Shown here piece after piece: positions 26,144 to 33,819 of a stretch of DNA of 64,000 nucleotides (its first letter is position 1; every line of letters begins with the position of its first letter). A model generated the notes under the pieces. The model did not search any database. It saw only the letters and a program-made list of their open reading frames with translations, and was not told the DNA's origin. A program made the translations under genes and the position numbers. The DNA comes from Halobacteriales archaeon QS_4_69_31. GTDB lineage: Archaea > Halobacteriota > Halobacteria > Halobacteriales > Haloarculaceae. Location: assembly GCA_003021655.1 (NCBI GenBank), contig PXRP01000037.1, positions 1 to 64,000 of the forward strand, given 5' to 3'.

Positions 26144-27829
26144 ATGGTACGCGAGTTCACACTGCCCGACGTGGGCGAAGGGGTCGCCGAGGGCGAACTG
26201 CTGGAGTGGCACGTCGCGGTCGGCGACACCGTCACCGAGGACCAGGTCGTCGCCGAGGTCGAGACCGACAAGGCCGTCGTCGACGTGCCCTCGCCGGTGA
26301 ACGGCACCGTCCGCGAGTTGCGCGCCGAACCCGGCGACGTGGTCCCGGTCGGCGATGTGATCATCACCTTCGACGTCGAGGGCGAGGACGCCCCCGAGGA
26401 GGACGCGGCGGGCGGGGACGCCGATACCGGCGTCAGCGCGGACGCCGGAGCAACGGACGGCACCGACGCCGGCGCGGCCGATACCGCGGGTGACGGGGAG
26501 GCGGCCGGCGACTCCGCGGACGCCGGCGCGGCGGAGGCGGGCCCGTCCGGGAACGGCCACGCCGGCGGCCGGGTGTTCGCGCCGCCGAGCGCCCGCAAAC
26601 TCGCCCGCGAACTCGGCGTCGACATCACGACTGTCGAGGGGTCCGGGCCGGGCGGCCGGGTCACCGACAGCGACGTCCGCGCGGCGGCCGAGAGGACGAG
26701 CGACGACACCGGCGGCGAGACAGAGCTCAAATCCGCCGTCAGGCGCATCGGCGACGACGAAGGCGACGGCGCGTCGGCCGCCGGCGACGGCGAGACGGCG
26801 AGCGAGGGCGCCGGGGCGGCGGGCCCGGAGGCGGCCGCGAGCAGTGTGGCGACTGGTGGTACGGGGGCCGGCGGGGCCGCCACGCCGGAGGCCGCCGGCC
26901 GCGAGCGGACGCTGGCGGCGCCGGCCACCCGGAAGGTCGCCCGCGACCTCGACGTCGACATCGACGACGTCCCGACCGACGAGGAGCGGGACGGCGAGGC
27001 GTTCGTCACCGAGGCGGCGGTCCGGGAGTACGCCACGGCACAGCAGCGCGCCCAGGCCGCCGACACCGCCGCGATGGCCGGGGCCGAGACCGCCGGCGAG
27101 GCCGCCGCGGCCGACGCGGCCGTGACCGGCGAGCGCGAGCGCCGGGAACCGTACCGGGGCGTCCGCAAGACCATCGGCGAGGCCATGGAGCGCTCGAAGT
27201 ACACCGCGCCCCACGTCACCCACCACGACACCGTCGACGTGACCGCTCTCGTGGCCGCCCGCGAGAAACTCAAACCCCGCGCCGAACAGCAGGGCGTGCG
27301 GCTCACCTACCTCCCGTTCGTGATGAAGGCGGTCGTCGCCGCGCTGAAAGACCACCCCGTCCTGAACACCTCGCTGGACGAGGAGAACGGCGAGATCGTC
27401 TACAAGAACTACTACGACATCGGCGTCGCCACGGCGACCGACGCCGGACTGATGGTGCCGGTCGTCGAGGGCGTCGACGGCAAGGGGCTCGTGGAGATCG
27501 CGGCGAACGTGAACGAACTCACGGCGAAGGCGCGGGACCGGTCGATTTCGCGTGACGAACTGCGGGGCAGCACGTTCACGATCACCAACTTCGGGGCCAT
27601 CGGCGGCGAGTACGCCACGCCGATCATCAACTACCCCGAGACGGCGATCCTGGGGCTGGGCGCGATCAAAGAGCGCCCCTGGGTCCACGAGGGCGAGGTC
27701 GTCCCCCGGAAGGTGCTGACGCTGTCGCTGTCTGTCGACCACCGTGTCGTCGACGGCGCCGACGCCGCCCGCTTCGTCAACACGCTCAAGGAGTACCTCG
27801 AAGACCCGACGTTGCTGTTGCTTGAGTGA
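26144..27829 (+). CDS. pdhC: Dihydrolipoamide acyltransferase E2 with one lipoyl and two subunit-binding domains
   Basis: A 561-residue core protein of the complex. The N-terminal lipoyl domain carries the modified Lys43 in 'ETDKAVV'. An Asp/Ala/Gly-rich linker leads to a peripheral-subunit-binding domain ('APPSARKLARELGVDITTVE', about 146-182). A second similar one ('APATRKVARDLDVDIDDVPT') follows at about 260-300. The catalytic domain begins 'REPYRGVRKTIGEAMERSKY' and ends with the active-site 'DHRVVDG'. Most E2 proteins have one binding domain; two may let E1 and E3 dock separately. It is the last gene of the operon. Confidence 0.9.
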   Translation: MVREFTLPDVGEGVAEGELLEWHVAVGDTVTEDQVVAEVETDKAVVDVPSPVNGTVRELRAEPGDVVPVGDVIITFDVEGEDAPEEDAAGGDADTGVSADAGATDGTDAGAADTAGDGEAAGDSADAGAAEAGPSGNGHAGGRVFAPPSARKLARELGVDITTVEGSGPGGRVTDSDVRAAAERTSDDTGGETELKSAVRRIGDDEGDGASAAGDGETASEGAGAAGPEAAASSVATGGTGAGGAATPEAAGRERTLAAPATRKVARDLDVDIDDVPTDEERDGEAFVTEAAVREYATAQQRAQAADTAAMAGAETAGEAAAADAAVTGERERREPYRGVRKTIGEAMERSKYTAPHVTHHDTVDVTALVAAREKLKPRAEQQGVRLTYLPFVMKAVVAALKDHPVLNTSLDEENGEIVYKNYYDIGVATATDAGLMVPVVEGVDGKGLVEIAANVNELTAKARDRSISRDELRGSTFTITNFGAIGGEYATPIINYPETAILGLGAIKERPWVHEGEVVPRKVLTLSLSVDHRVVDGADAARFVNTLKEYLEDPTLLLLE

Positions 27830-27974
27830 ACGGTCGGCTGCGACCGGCAGGCGGCATACAAAAACGTTTCGTCAGTTCATTATCGAGAGCGGCGAATTAG
27901 CGAAATATCGCCGCCTGAGAGTTTCTGGCGGCTTCTTGAATTATCCTGGATTGACGCGTATTCGGGTGTAGCGC

Positions 27975-28016
27975 CTCCTATTTATACTACCGTTCCGGGC
28001 ACACGTCGGAGTACGC
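27975..28016 (+). promoter_or_regulatory. Promoter of the lectin-like gene, likely leaderless
   Basis: tatttatac at 27978-27986 lies about 31 bases before ATG 28017. This is the spacing that places transcription start at the ATG itself, as in many haloarchaeal leaderless messages. It supports ATG 28017 as the original start. Confidence 0.5.
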
Positions 28017-28167
28017 ATGACACACGCAGGAGAATCACGGCACGACGAGACGGGATCGAGACGCGAGCGGCGGGGGCGACGGGCCGCTCGTCGGCGCCGA
28101 AGGGCACTTCCCGAGCGAGTCGCTCGCGGGCGGGCTGTCGGCGTTTCTGGACGCCCTCCCGTGGTTC

Positions 28168-28851
28168 GTGTTCAAACAGAGCGGGGCGAACGGTGCCACC
28201 ACGACGACGGCCAGCGGGGCCGGCCCCACGACGACCAGCGCCCGAACGACGAGTACCGCAGGGAGTAGCGGGGGCGGCACCGTCATCGACGACTTCAAGG
28301 ACGCCGACACCACCGAGTATCGACAGCTCGGGACCGTCAACGCATCGCTCGTGAACACGCCGACAGAGCGCGGGAGCACGGCCCTGAAGTTCACGAACAT
28401 GTACTTGAACTACGGCCTCGAATCGACGAGCGGGCTGCCGAACTACTCTCACCAGGGCGACAAGTTCCGCGTGTGGTTTCGGTTCGACGGGGCCTCGCAG
28501 GGACACCGCTTCGAACTGTCGTGGGGCGCGGACGGGAACGGACAGCACTACTCGACGACGGTCAGGAAACAGGCCTCCGGCAACGACTGGGATGTGTCGC
28601 TCCAGGGCGCCGGCTCGACGAACGTCGGTACGACGACCGTCTCGCTCTCGCCGGGGTCGTGGTACGCCCTCGAGATCGCGTGGAGGGCCACGGACATCAC
28701 GCTCGATGTCCTGGACTCGAACGGGTCCTCACTCGGGTCGACGACCGTCTCCAGCACTGGCGACGACGGCTCCGACTACGTCATGTTCAAGGCCGACACT
28801 GGGTCGAACAGTTTCCGCTGGGGCTACGCACGTATCGTCGGGCAGGCCTGA
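28168..28851 (+). CDS. Concanavalin/LamG-like carbohydrate-binding protein, 5' end frameshifted
   Basis: A Thr/Ser-rich linker ('TTTTASGAGPTTTSARTTS') is followed by a lectin-like beta-sandwich: 'VIDDFKDADTTEYR', 'NYGLESTSGLPNYSHQGDKF' and 'RVWFRFDG', closing with 'DYVMFKADTGSNSFRWGYAR'. Such domains bind sugars outside the cell. Coding clearly continues upstream ('GPLVGAEGHFPSESLAGG' to 'FLDALPWFVF') without a start, while a leaderless-type promoter and ATG lie at 28017 in another frame. One indel near 28050-28090 would join them. The GTG at 28168 is only the first start left in this frame. Confidence 0.6.
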   Translation: MFKQSGANGATTTTASGAGPTTTSARTTSTAGSSGGGTVIDDFKDADTTEYRQLGTVNASLVNTPTERGSTALKFTNMYLNYGLESTSGLPNYSHQGDKFRVWFRFDGASQGHRFELSWGADGNGQHYSTTVRKQASGNDWDVSLQGAGSTNVGTTTVSLSPGSWYALEIAWRATDITLDVLDSNGSSLGSTTVSSTGDDGSDYVMFKADTGSNSFRWGYARIVGQA

Positions 28852-28937
28852 CCGGTGGGGGCCCGAGGCAGGCGTGACCCGCTTGCCTGTTCCAGGCTTG
28901 TGGCTTTATGCACGGGGCACGCGAGGATTCGGACACG

Positions 28938-30362
28938 ATGGTCGTCGGAGACGTCACCACTGGCACCGACGTACTGGTCATCGGCGCGGGGCCGGGCGGC
29001 TACGTCGCCGCCATCCGCGCCGGACAACTCGACCTGGACGTGACCCTGGTCGAGAAAGACGCCTACGGGGGGACCTGTCTCAACTACGGCTGTATCCCGT
29101 CGAAGGCACTGGTCTCGGCGACCGATATCGCCCACGACGCCCGCACCGCCGAGGAGATGGGCATCTACGCCGACCCCGCGGTCGACCTACAGGGGATGGT
29201 CGAGTGGAAAGACGGCGTGGTCGACCAGTTGACCGGCGGCGTCGAGAAACTCTGCACGGCCAACGGGGTCGAACTCGTGGAGGGCCGCGCCGAGTTCGCC
29301 GACGAACACACGGCCCGGGTCGTCCACGGGGGGGACGGCCAGGGCTCGGAGACAGTCGAGTTCGAACACGCCGTCGTCTCGACCGGGTCGCGCCCCGTCG
29401 AGGTCCCGGGCTTCGAGTTCGACGGCGAGCACGTCCTCTCCTCGCGGGACGCGCTCGCCCTGGAGAGCGTCCCCGAGAGCATGGTCGTCGTCGGCGGCGG
29501 CTACATCGGGATGGAACTGTCGACGGTGTTCCAGAAGCTCGGGTGTGACGTCACCGTCGTCGAGATGCTGGCGGACATCCTCCCGGGCTACGAGGACGAC
29601 GTGACCCGCGTCGTCCGCGAGCGCGCCGAACAGTTGGGCATCGACTTCCACTTCGGCCAGTCGGCCAGCGAGTGGGAAGAGGCCGGCGAGGGGGTCACCG
29701 TCCTGACCGAGGACGAGGACGGCGAGGTCGCCGAGTTCGGCGCCGAGACGTGTCTGGTGGCCGTCGGCCGGCGGCCGGTGACGGACACGCTGAACCTCGA
29801 AGCGGTCGGGCTCGAACCCGACGAGGACGGCTGCCTCGCGACAGACGAGCAGGCCCGGACCGAGGTCGACCACGTCTTCGCCGTCGGCGACGTGGCCGGC
29901 GAACCGATGCTCGCGCACACGGCCAGCGCCGAGGGGGAGGTCGCCGCCGAGGTGGCCGCGGGCGAACCGGCCGGGCTGGACTACCAGGCGGTCCCCGCCG
30001 CGGTGTTCACGGACCCGGAGATAGGGACCGTCGGGATGACCGCCGAGGAGGCCAGCGAGGCGGGCTTCGACCCGCTGGTCGGCCAGTTCCCCCTCCGCGC
30101 GAACGGGCGGGCACTGACCGTCGGCGAGAGCGAGGGGTTCGTCCGCGTCGTCGCCGACGCCGACGGCGAGTTCGTCCTCGGCGCGCAGGTCGTCGGGCCC
30201 GAGGCCTCCGAACTGGTCGCCGAGTTCGGCCTCGCCATCGAGATGGGCGCGCAACTGGGCGACGTCGCCGCGACCGTCCACACCCACCCCACCCTCTCGG
30301 AGGCCGTCCGCGAAGCCTGCGCGAACGCGCTCGGCCGGGCCATCCGCACGCTGAACCGCTGA
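28938..30362 (+). CDS. lpdA: Dihydrolipoamide dehydrogenase (E3)
   Basis: A 474-residue FAD/NAD flavoprotein that reoxidises dihydrolipoamide of the 2-oxoacid dehydrogenase complexes. The FAD site 'GAGPGGYVAA' (16-25), redox disulfide C47/C52 ('GGTCLNYGC'), NAD site 'VVVGGGYIGMELS' (about 182-194), 'VGDVAGEPMLAHTA' and C-terminal catalytic 'HTHPTLSEA' with its His-Glu pair are all present. It follows pdhC after 1.1 kb with the lectin-like gene between, so it is probably transcribed separately. ATG 28938 is chosen over an upstream in-frame start. Confidence 0.93.
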   Translation: MVVGDVTTGTDVLVIGAGPGGYVAAIRAGQLDLDVTLVEKDAYGGTCLNYGCIPSKALVSATDIAHDARTAEEMGIYADPAVDLQGMVEWKDGVVDQLTGGVEKLCTANGVELVEGRAEFADEHTARVVHGGDGQGSETVEFEHAVVSTGSRPVEVPGFEFDGEHVLSSRDALALESVPESMVVVGGGYIGMELSTVFQKLGCDVTVVEMLADILPGYEDDVTRVVRERAEQLGIDFHFGQSASEWEEAGEGVTVLTEDEDGEVAEFGAETCLVAVGRRPVTDTLNLEAVGLEPDEDGCLATDEQARTEVDHVFAVGDVAGEPMLAHTASAEGEVAAEVAAGEPAGLDYQAVPAAVFTDPEIGTVGMTAEEASEAGFDPLVGQFPLRANGRALTVGESEGFVRVVADADGEFVLGAQVVGPEASELVAEFGLAIEMGAQLGDVAATVHTHPTLSEAVREACANALGRAIRTLNR

Positions 30363-30423
30363 CTGTCTGTACACCCCCTCCCCGCTCCGGGCGGGCACCA
30401 CAGACAGGACTCGACGGCCGTTC

Positions 30424-30450
30424 GGGAGGGTTCAGCGGCCGTTTGACCCT
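30424..30450 (+). terminator. Hairpin downstream of lpdA
   Basis: ggagggt and accctcc, separated by about 13 bases, form a 7-bp stem about 65 bases after the lpdA stop. No strong T-run follows, so a terminator role is tentative. Confidence 0.3.
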
Positions 30451-30488
30451 CCGGCGGTTTGAGGGGAGCCTCGCCCCTCCGGTCGGAC

Positions 30489-30749
30489 ATGGCAACGTCC
30501 AGTTCACCCTCGACCGCGCTGTCGCCGGAGGTTCGGCTCGGGCTGACTGTGTTCGGACTCGGGCTGTTCGCCGCCTTCGGCTCTGCGCTCGTCGCGCTCG
30601 GACTGACTGACCTCCTGGCTTACGCCGACGGCTACCGGCCGACGCATCCGGTCGTCGTGGGCTACACCGAGGCCATCGCCGTCACGACCGCGGGGTGGTC
30701 GCTGCTGGTCGCAGTCGCCTACAGCACGCTCCGGACGGCACTGCGGTGA
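30489..30749 (+). CDS. Small two-helix membrane protein
   Basis: An 86-residue protein starting 'MATSSSPSTALSPEVRLGL'. Two transmembrane helices ('TVFGLGLFAAFGSALVALGL' and 'AVTTAGWSLLVAVAYSTL') flank a loop with 'YRPTHPVVVGYTEA'. I do not recognise a named family. The gene is 73 bases ahead of the glycosyltransferase on the same strand and may be cotranscribed with it. Confidence 0.55.
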   Translation: MATSSSPSTALSPEVRLGLTVFGLGLFAAFGSALVALGLTDLLAYADGYRPTHPVVVGYTEAIAVTTAGWSLLVAVAYSTLRTALR

Positions 30750-30821
30750 CGGCCCGCGGGCGCCGACCGGCCGGAGCCGAGAGCGGGGCATCTATGTGAG
30801 TCCGGCCGTTAGGCGGGCGCG

Positions 30822-31913
30822 ATGGAGTACGTCCAGGAGGGGGTGGCGACGCTACACGATTTCGGGTGCGCGCGGCCGGCCGCGCCGCTCGACCGGACAG
30901 CGGTGGTCGTGCCGCTGACCGACCGCGACCACGCCAGCCTCGCCGCCGAACACGTCCTCTCGACGCTGGGCGAGGTCGACCCCGGGTCGGTGGTCGTCGC
31001 GCTCCGTGCCGACGAGTCACGCGTCGAGCGCGTCCGCGAGTGGGTCGCGTCAGTCGACGTCGACGTCGACCTCCTGTGGTGTAACGCGCCGGCCGTCGAG
31101 GAGTGTCTGGCCGAACACGGGCTCGACAGCCCGGCCGGCAAGGGCCGGGACGTCTGGCTCGCGCTCGGCGTCGCGGCCGCCCGCGCGGAGTTCGTCCTCG
31201 CCCACGACGCCGACGCGACGACGTTCGACGCCGCGGACGTCTCGCGGCTGTGTTTCCCGCTCGGCGAGGGGTACTCGTTCGTCAAGGGCTACTACGCCCG
31301 CGTGGAGAACGACCGCCTCTACGGGCGGCTCTGTCGGCTGCTGTACGAGCCCCTCGTCGCGGCGCTCGCCGAGACTCACGACCACCCGCTATTGACGTAC
31401 CTCGGCGCTTTCCGCTACGGGCTGGCCGGCGAGTTCGCGGCCACGAGCGGGCTGGTCCGGCGGTTGCGCGTCCAGCGTGGCTGGGGCCTGGAGGTCGGCA
31501 CCCTCGGTGACGCCTTCGCGGCCGCCGGCTTCGAGGGCACCGCCCAGGTCGACCTGGGCATCCACGAACACGACCACCGGGCCGTGGGCGGTCCCGCCGG
31601 GCTCTCGGAGATGGCCACCGACGTCGCCGGCGCGCTGTTTCGCGTCCTCGCGGACGCGGGCCTGACGGTCGACTACGACGACCTGCGGGACCGCTACCGC
31701 GAGCACGCCCGCCGACTCGTCGACCAGTACGCGCTCGACGCGGGGTTCAACGGGCTGACCTTCGACCGCGCGGGCGAGCGCGACCAGGTCGACGCCTACG
31801 CGGGGGCTGTCGCCCCGCCCGGCCCTGACACGCGCCTGCCACCGTGGACCGAGACCGACCTCTCCCCGGAGTCGGTCGTCGCGGCCTCGCGGCGCGCGCT
31901 CCGGGCCGCGTGA
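30822..31913 (+). CDS. Glycosyltransferase, GpgS-like (glucosyl-3-phosphoglycerate synthase type)
   Basis: A 363-residue GT-A glycosyltransferase resembling glucosyl-3-phosphoglycerate synthase. Key segments are 'TAVVVPL' (nucleotide-sugar fold start), 'GKGRDVWLALGVAAARAEFV' (donor-site K-G pair), the metal-binding 'AHDADATTF' (DxD-like D-A-D), 'FVKGYYARV' and 'RVQRGWGLEVGTLGDA', where the family has its acceptor-side 'GYGVE' region. GpgS makes precursors of glucosylglycerate-type compatible solutes or lipid headgroups. No phosphatase is adjacent. Substrate assignment is by similarity of motif order only. Confidence 0.7.
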   Translation: MEYVQEGVATLHDFGCARPAAPLDRTAVVVPLTDRDHASLAAEHVLSTLGEVDPGSVVVALRADESRVERVREWVASVDVDVDLLWCNAPAVEECLAEHGLDSPAGKGRDVWLALGVAAARAEFVLAHDADATTFDAADVSRLCFPLGEGYSFVKGYYARVENDRLYGRLCRLLYEPLVAALAETHDHPLLTYLGAFRYGLAGEFAATSGLVRRLRVQRGWGLEVGTLGDAFAAAGFEGTAQVDLGIHEHDHRAVGGPAGLSEMATDVAGALFRVLADAGLTVDYDDLRDRYREHARRLVDQYALDAGFNGLTFDRAGERDQVDAYAGAVAPPGPDTRLPPWTETDLSPESVVAASRRALRAA

Positions 31914-31914
31914 G

Positions 31915-32190
31915 TCAGAGAGAGCGCCGTTCGACGTCGGGGTCGACCCCCGCCGCGCGCAGGTCCTCGCGGATGCGCTCGCGCAGCGGCGTCGGCACCG
32001 TGTCGCGCCCGACCGGGACGGCCGTATCGCCGGCGTCGTCTGGCGGCACCTTCCAGTAGACGACGCAGTCGCTGGGCGCGTAGTACTCGACGCTGTAGCG
32101 GTCGGTCTCGCCCCGGTAGTGGACGCGGGCGGCCTCGCCCTCGACCCGCCAGCCCTCGCGGTCGGCCAGCCCCTGGAGGCGCTCGTCCAC
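31915..32190 (-). CDS. Conserved haloarchaeal hypothetical protein
   Basis: A 91-residue soluble protein: 'MDERLQGLADREGWRVEGEA' then 'VHYRGETDRYSVEYYAP' and 'CVVYWKVPPDDAGDTAVPVG', ending 'IREDLRAAGVDPDVERRSL'. It looks like a small alpha/beta domain (DUF7538-like by pattern). It begins 3 bases after the stop of the upstream membrane protein gene, so it is cotranscribed with it. Its stop falls 2 bases from the stop of the convergent glycosyltransferase. Confidence 0.6.
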   Translation of the reverse strand: MDERLQGLADREGWRVEGEAARVHYRGETDRYSVEYYAPSDCVVYWKVPPDDAGDTAVPVGRDTVPTPLRERIREDLRAAGVDPDVERRSL

Positions 32191-32193
32191 GCG

Positions 32194-33093
32194 TCACTCC
32201 TCGGGACCGTCGACCAGCGGGTCGCGGGGCCGGTCCTCCCCGAACTTCCGGACCAGCGCGGCGACCAGCGCGAGCGCGCCGAGACCGACCAGGGCGCCGA
32301 CGTCGACGTCCTCGCCCGGCGCGCGCAGACCTCCGTCCGTTTCGTCCTCCGACGTGTCGCGCTTCTCGGACGCCCCCGACGTGTCGCCACGGTCGGTGGA
32401 CGCAGACGCCGTCTCGTCGGCGCGGTCGGTGGACGCACTCCGGTCGCGTCCGACTTTCGCTCGCCGCCTGGCCGGCGAGACGTCGTCGCCGAACGACGCC
32501 TCGCCCGCGTCCGGTTCGCCGGAGCCGCCGGTGAGCCGGTCGGGAAGCGCCGCCCTGATCGCGTCCATGTAGCGGTAGACGAGGATGGCGACGACCGCCA
32601 GCAACAGCAAGACGACGGCCACCTTGAGCAAGAGCGGGCGCAGCGAGGCGAGTCGACCCCCGCCCGCGTCCTCGCCGTCGCCGCCGACCGACGGGATCCG
32701 GTCGCGGAGCCCGCCCGCCCCCGCCCGGTCGGTGTCCGCCCCCGCCCGGTCGGTGTCCGCCCCCGCCCGGTCGGTGTCCGCCCCCGCCCAGGCGGTGTCG
32801 CCTACCCGCCCGATGTCGACATCGCCGGCCGCGGCCCCGGTCGCGGCGAACTCCCCGATGTCGACGCCGCCGGTGTCGTCCGCGTCGCCGTCACTGGCAT
32901 CGTCCGCGTCGCCGTCACTGGCGTCGTCCGCGTCGCCGGGGCCGTCGCTCGGTGCATCTTCGTCGCCGGAGTCGTCGTCCGCGGGTCGGCCGCCGTCAGC
33001 GAGTTTCTCGATTTCCTCGTCGGTGAGCAGCGACGCGACGAGGCCGCCGGCGACCGACTCGTCGAGGTCGACCCCGAATACCGTCCGTCCCAT
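32194..33093 (-). CDS. Acidic single-span membrane protein with internal tandem repeats
   Basis: A 299-residue protein. The N-terminal 'SLLTDEEIEKLADGGRP' is followed by an Asp-rich region with 'DASDGDAD' twice and then 'AGADTDR' in four consecutive 7-residue copies. One strong membrane helix follows ('LLLKVAVVLLLLAVVAILVY', about 157-176), then a Ser/Thr/Arg-rich linker and a C-terminal hydrophobic 'VGALVGLGALALVAALVRKF'. I find no catalytic motif. It looks like an envelope protein with a flexible, length-variable acidic arm. It is the first gene of a two-gene unit with the one below. Confidence 0.6.
   Translation of the reverse strand: MGRTVFGVDLDESVAGGLVASLLTDEEIEKLADGGRPADDDSGDEDAPSDGPGDADDASDGDADDASDGDADDTGGVDIGEFAATGAAAGDVDIGRVGDTAWAGADTDRAGADTDRAGADTDRAGAGGLRDRIPSVGGDGEDAGGGRLASLRPLLLKVAVVLLLLAVVAILVYRYMDAIRAALPDRLTGGSGEPDAGEASFGDDVSPARRRAKVGRDRSASTDRADETASASTDRGDTSGASEKRDTSEDETDGGLRAPGEDVDVGALVGLGALALVAALVRKFGEDRPRDPLVDGPEE
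32712..32800 (-). repeat. 21-bp in-frame tandem repeat (AGADTDR x4)
   Basis: Four near-identical 21-base units (core ggtgtccgcccccgcccggtc on plus) lie within the acidic membrane protein gene. The period is a multiple of three, so copy-number change alters protein length without shifting frame. Confidence 0.7.
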
Positions 33094-33132
33094 GGCGGCC
33101 GCTACGACCGGCGGGTGGAAATAACTGCGTGG

Positions 33133-33774
33133 TCAGCGGTCGAGGTCCGGCTCCCGTCCGGTGCGGTCAGGGTCGGCGTCGGGTTCGCGGCCGACGTACT
33201 CGACGTCGCGGCCCCCGGGAACGCCGAGTTGGGTGTCGAGCTGGTCGTCGAGCGGCCAGACCTCCTCGCGGCTGACGTCCTCCTCGGCGAGCAGTTTCCG
33301 GACTTCCCGTTCGAATTCGGCCTCGGTCAGTTCGCCGTCGACGTAGCGGCCCTTGACGCGCTCGACGCGGTCCTGTGCCCGGTCGGCCGGCGAGCGGGGG
33401 TCGACGGCCCCCGCGAGGTCGGCGATGCCGAACGCCCGCGCCAGCCAGTGTTCGCGCTCGGCCACCTCGGCCGTGCGGGCGACCGACGCGCCCAGCTCGG
33501 TGAGGCTCTCGGAGGCGTGCGCGGAGAGCCGCGACACGAGGCCGTAGCCGACGCCGGCCGCCGCGACCACCGACAGCGGAACCCCCACCACCACGCCCAG
33601 AACGAACAGCGGGAGCAACGTCCCGAGCGTCGAGGCCACGCCCCCGCCGCCCAGCGCCGCGAAGACCAGCCAGAAAAACGCACCGCCGACCGATACCGCC
33701 GTGAGCGTCGCCCCGAAGACGAACGCCGTGATTGTCAGGAAGAGGTTCTCGCGCATCCAGCCGGCGATGTCCAT
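33133..33774 (-). CDS. Membrane protein with SHOCT-like C-terminal motif
   Basis: A 213-residue protein. Two N-terminal helices ('LFLTITAFVFGATLTAVSVG' and 'LPLFVLGVVVGVPLSVVAAA') are followed by a soluble, helical and acidic region. It contains 'RVERVKGRYVDGELTEAEFE' and 'REVRKLLAEE', the 'LKxRYxxGEIxxxEFExxKxxLL' pattern of SHOCT domains. SHOCT motifs occur as oligomerisation tags on membrane proteins. ATG 33774 is preferred to one eight codons upstream. It is on the same strand and just upstream of the acidic membrane protein gene. Confidence 0.65.
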   Translation of the reverse strand: MDIAGWMRENLFLTITAFVFGATLTAVSVGGAFFWLVFAALGGGGVASTLGTLLPLFVLGVVVGVPLSVVAAAGVGYGLVSRLSAHASESLTELGASVARTAEVAEREHWLARAFGIADLAGAVDPRSPADRAQDRVERVKGRYVDGELTEAEFEREVRKLLAEEDVSREEVWPLDDQLDTQLGVPGGRDVEYVGREPDADPDRTGREPDLDR

Positions 33775-33819
33775 ACCCCGCGTAGTGGCGGCGGTCACGT
33801 AAGGGTCACGGCCGCCGTC

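Noticed and set aside
25451-27742. 763-codon minus-strand open frame
   Set aside because: It is the antisense of pdhB/pdhC, both fully recognised. The frame is Arg/Gly/Asp-rich without domains.
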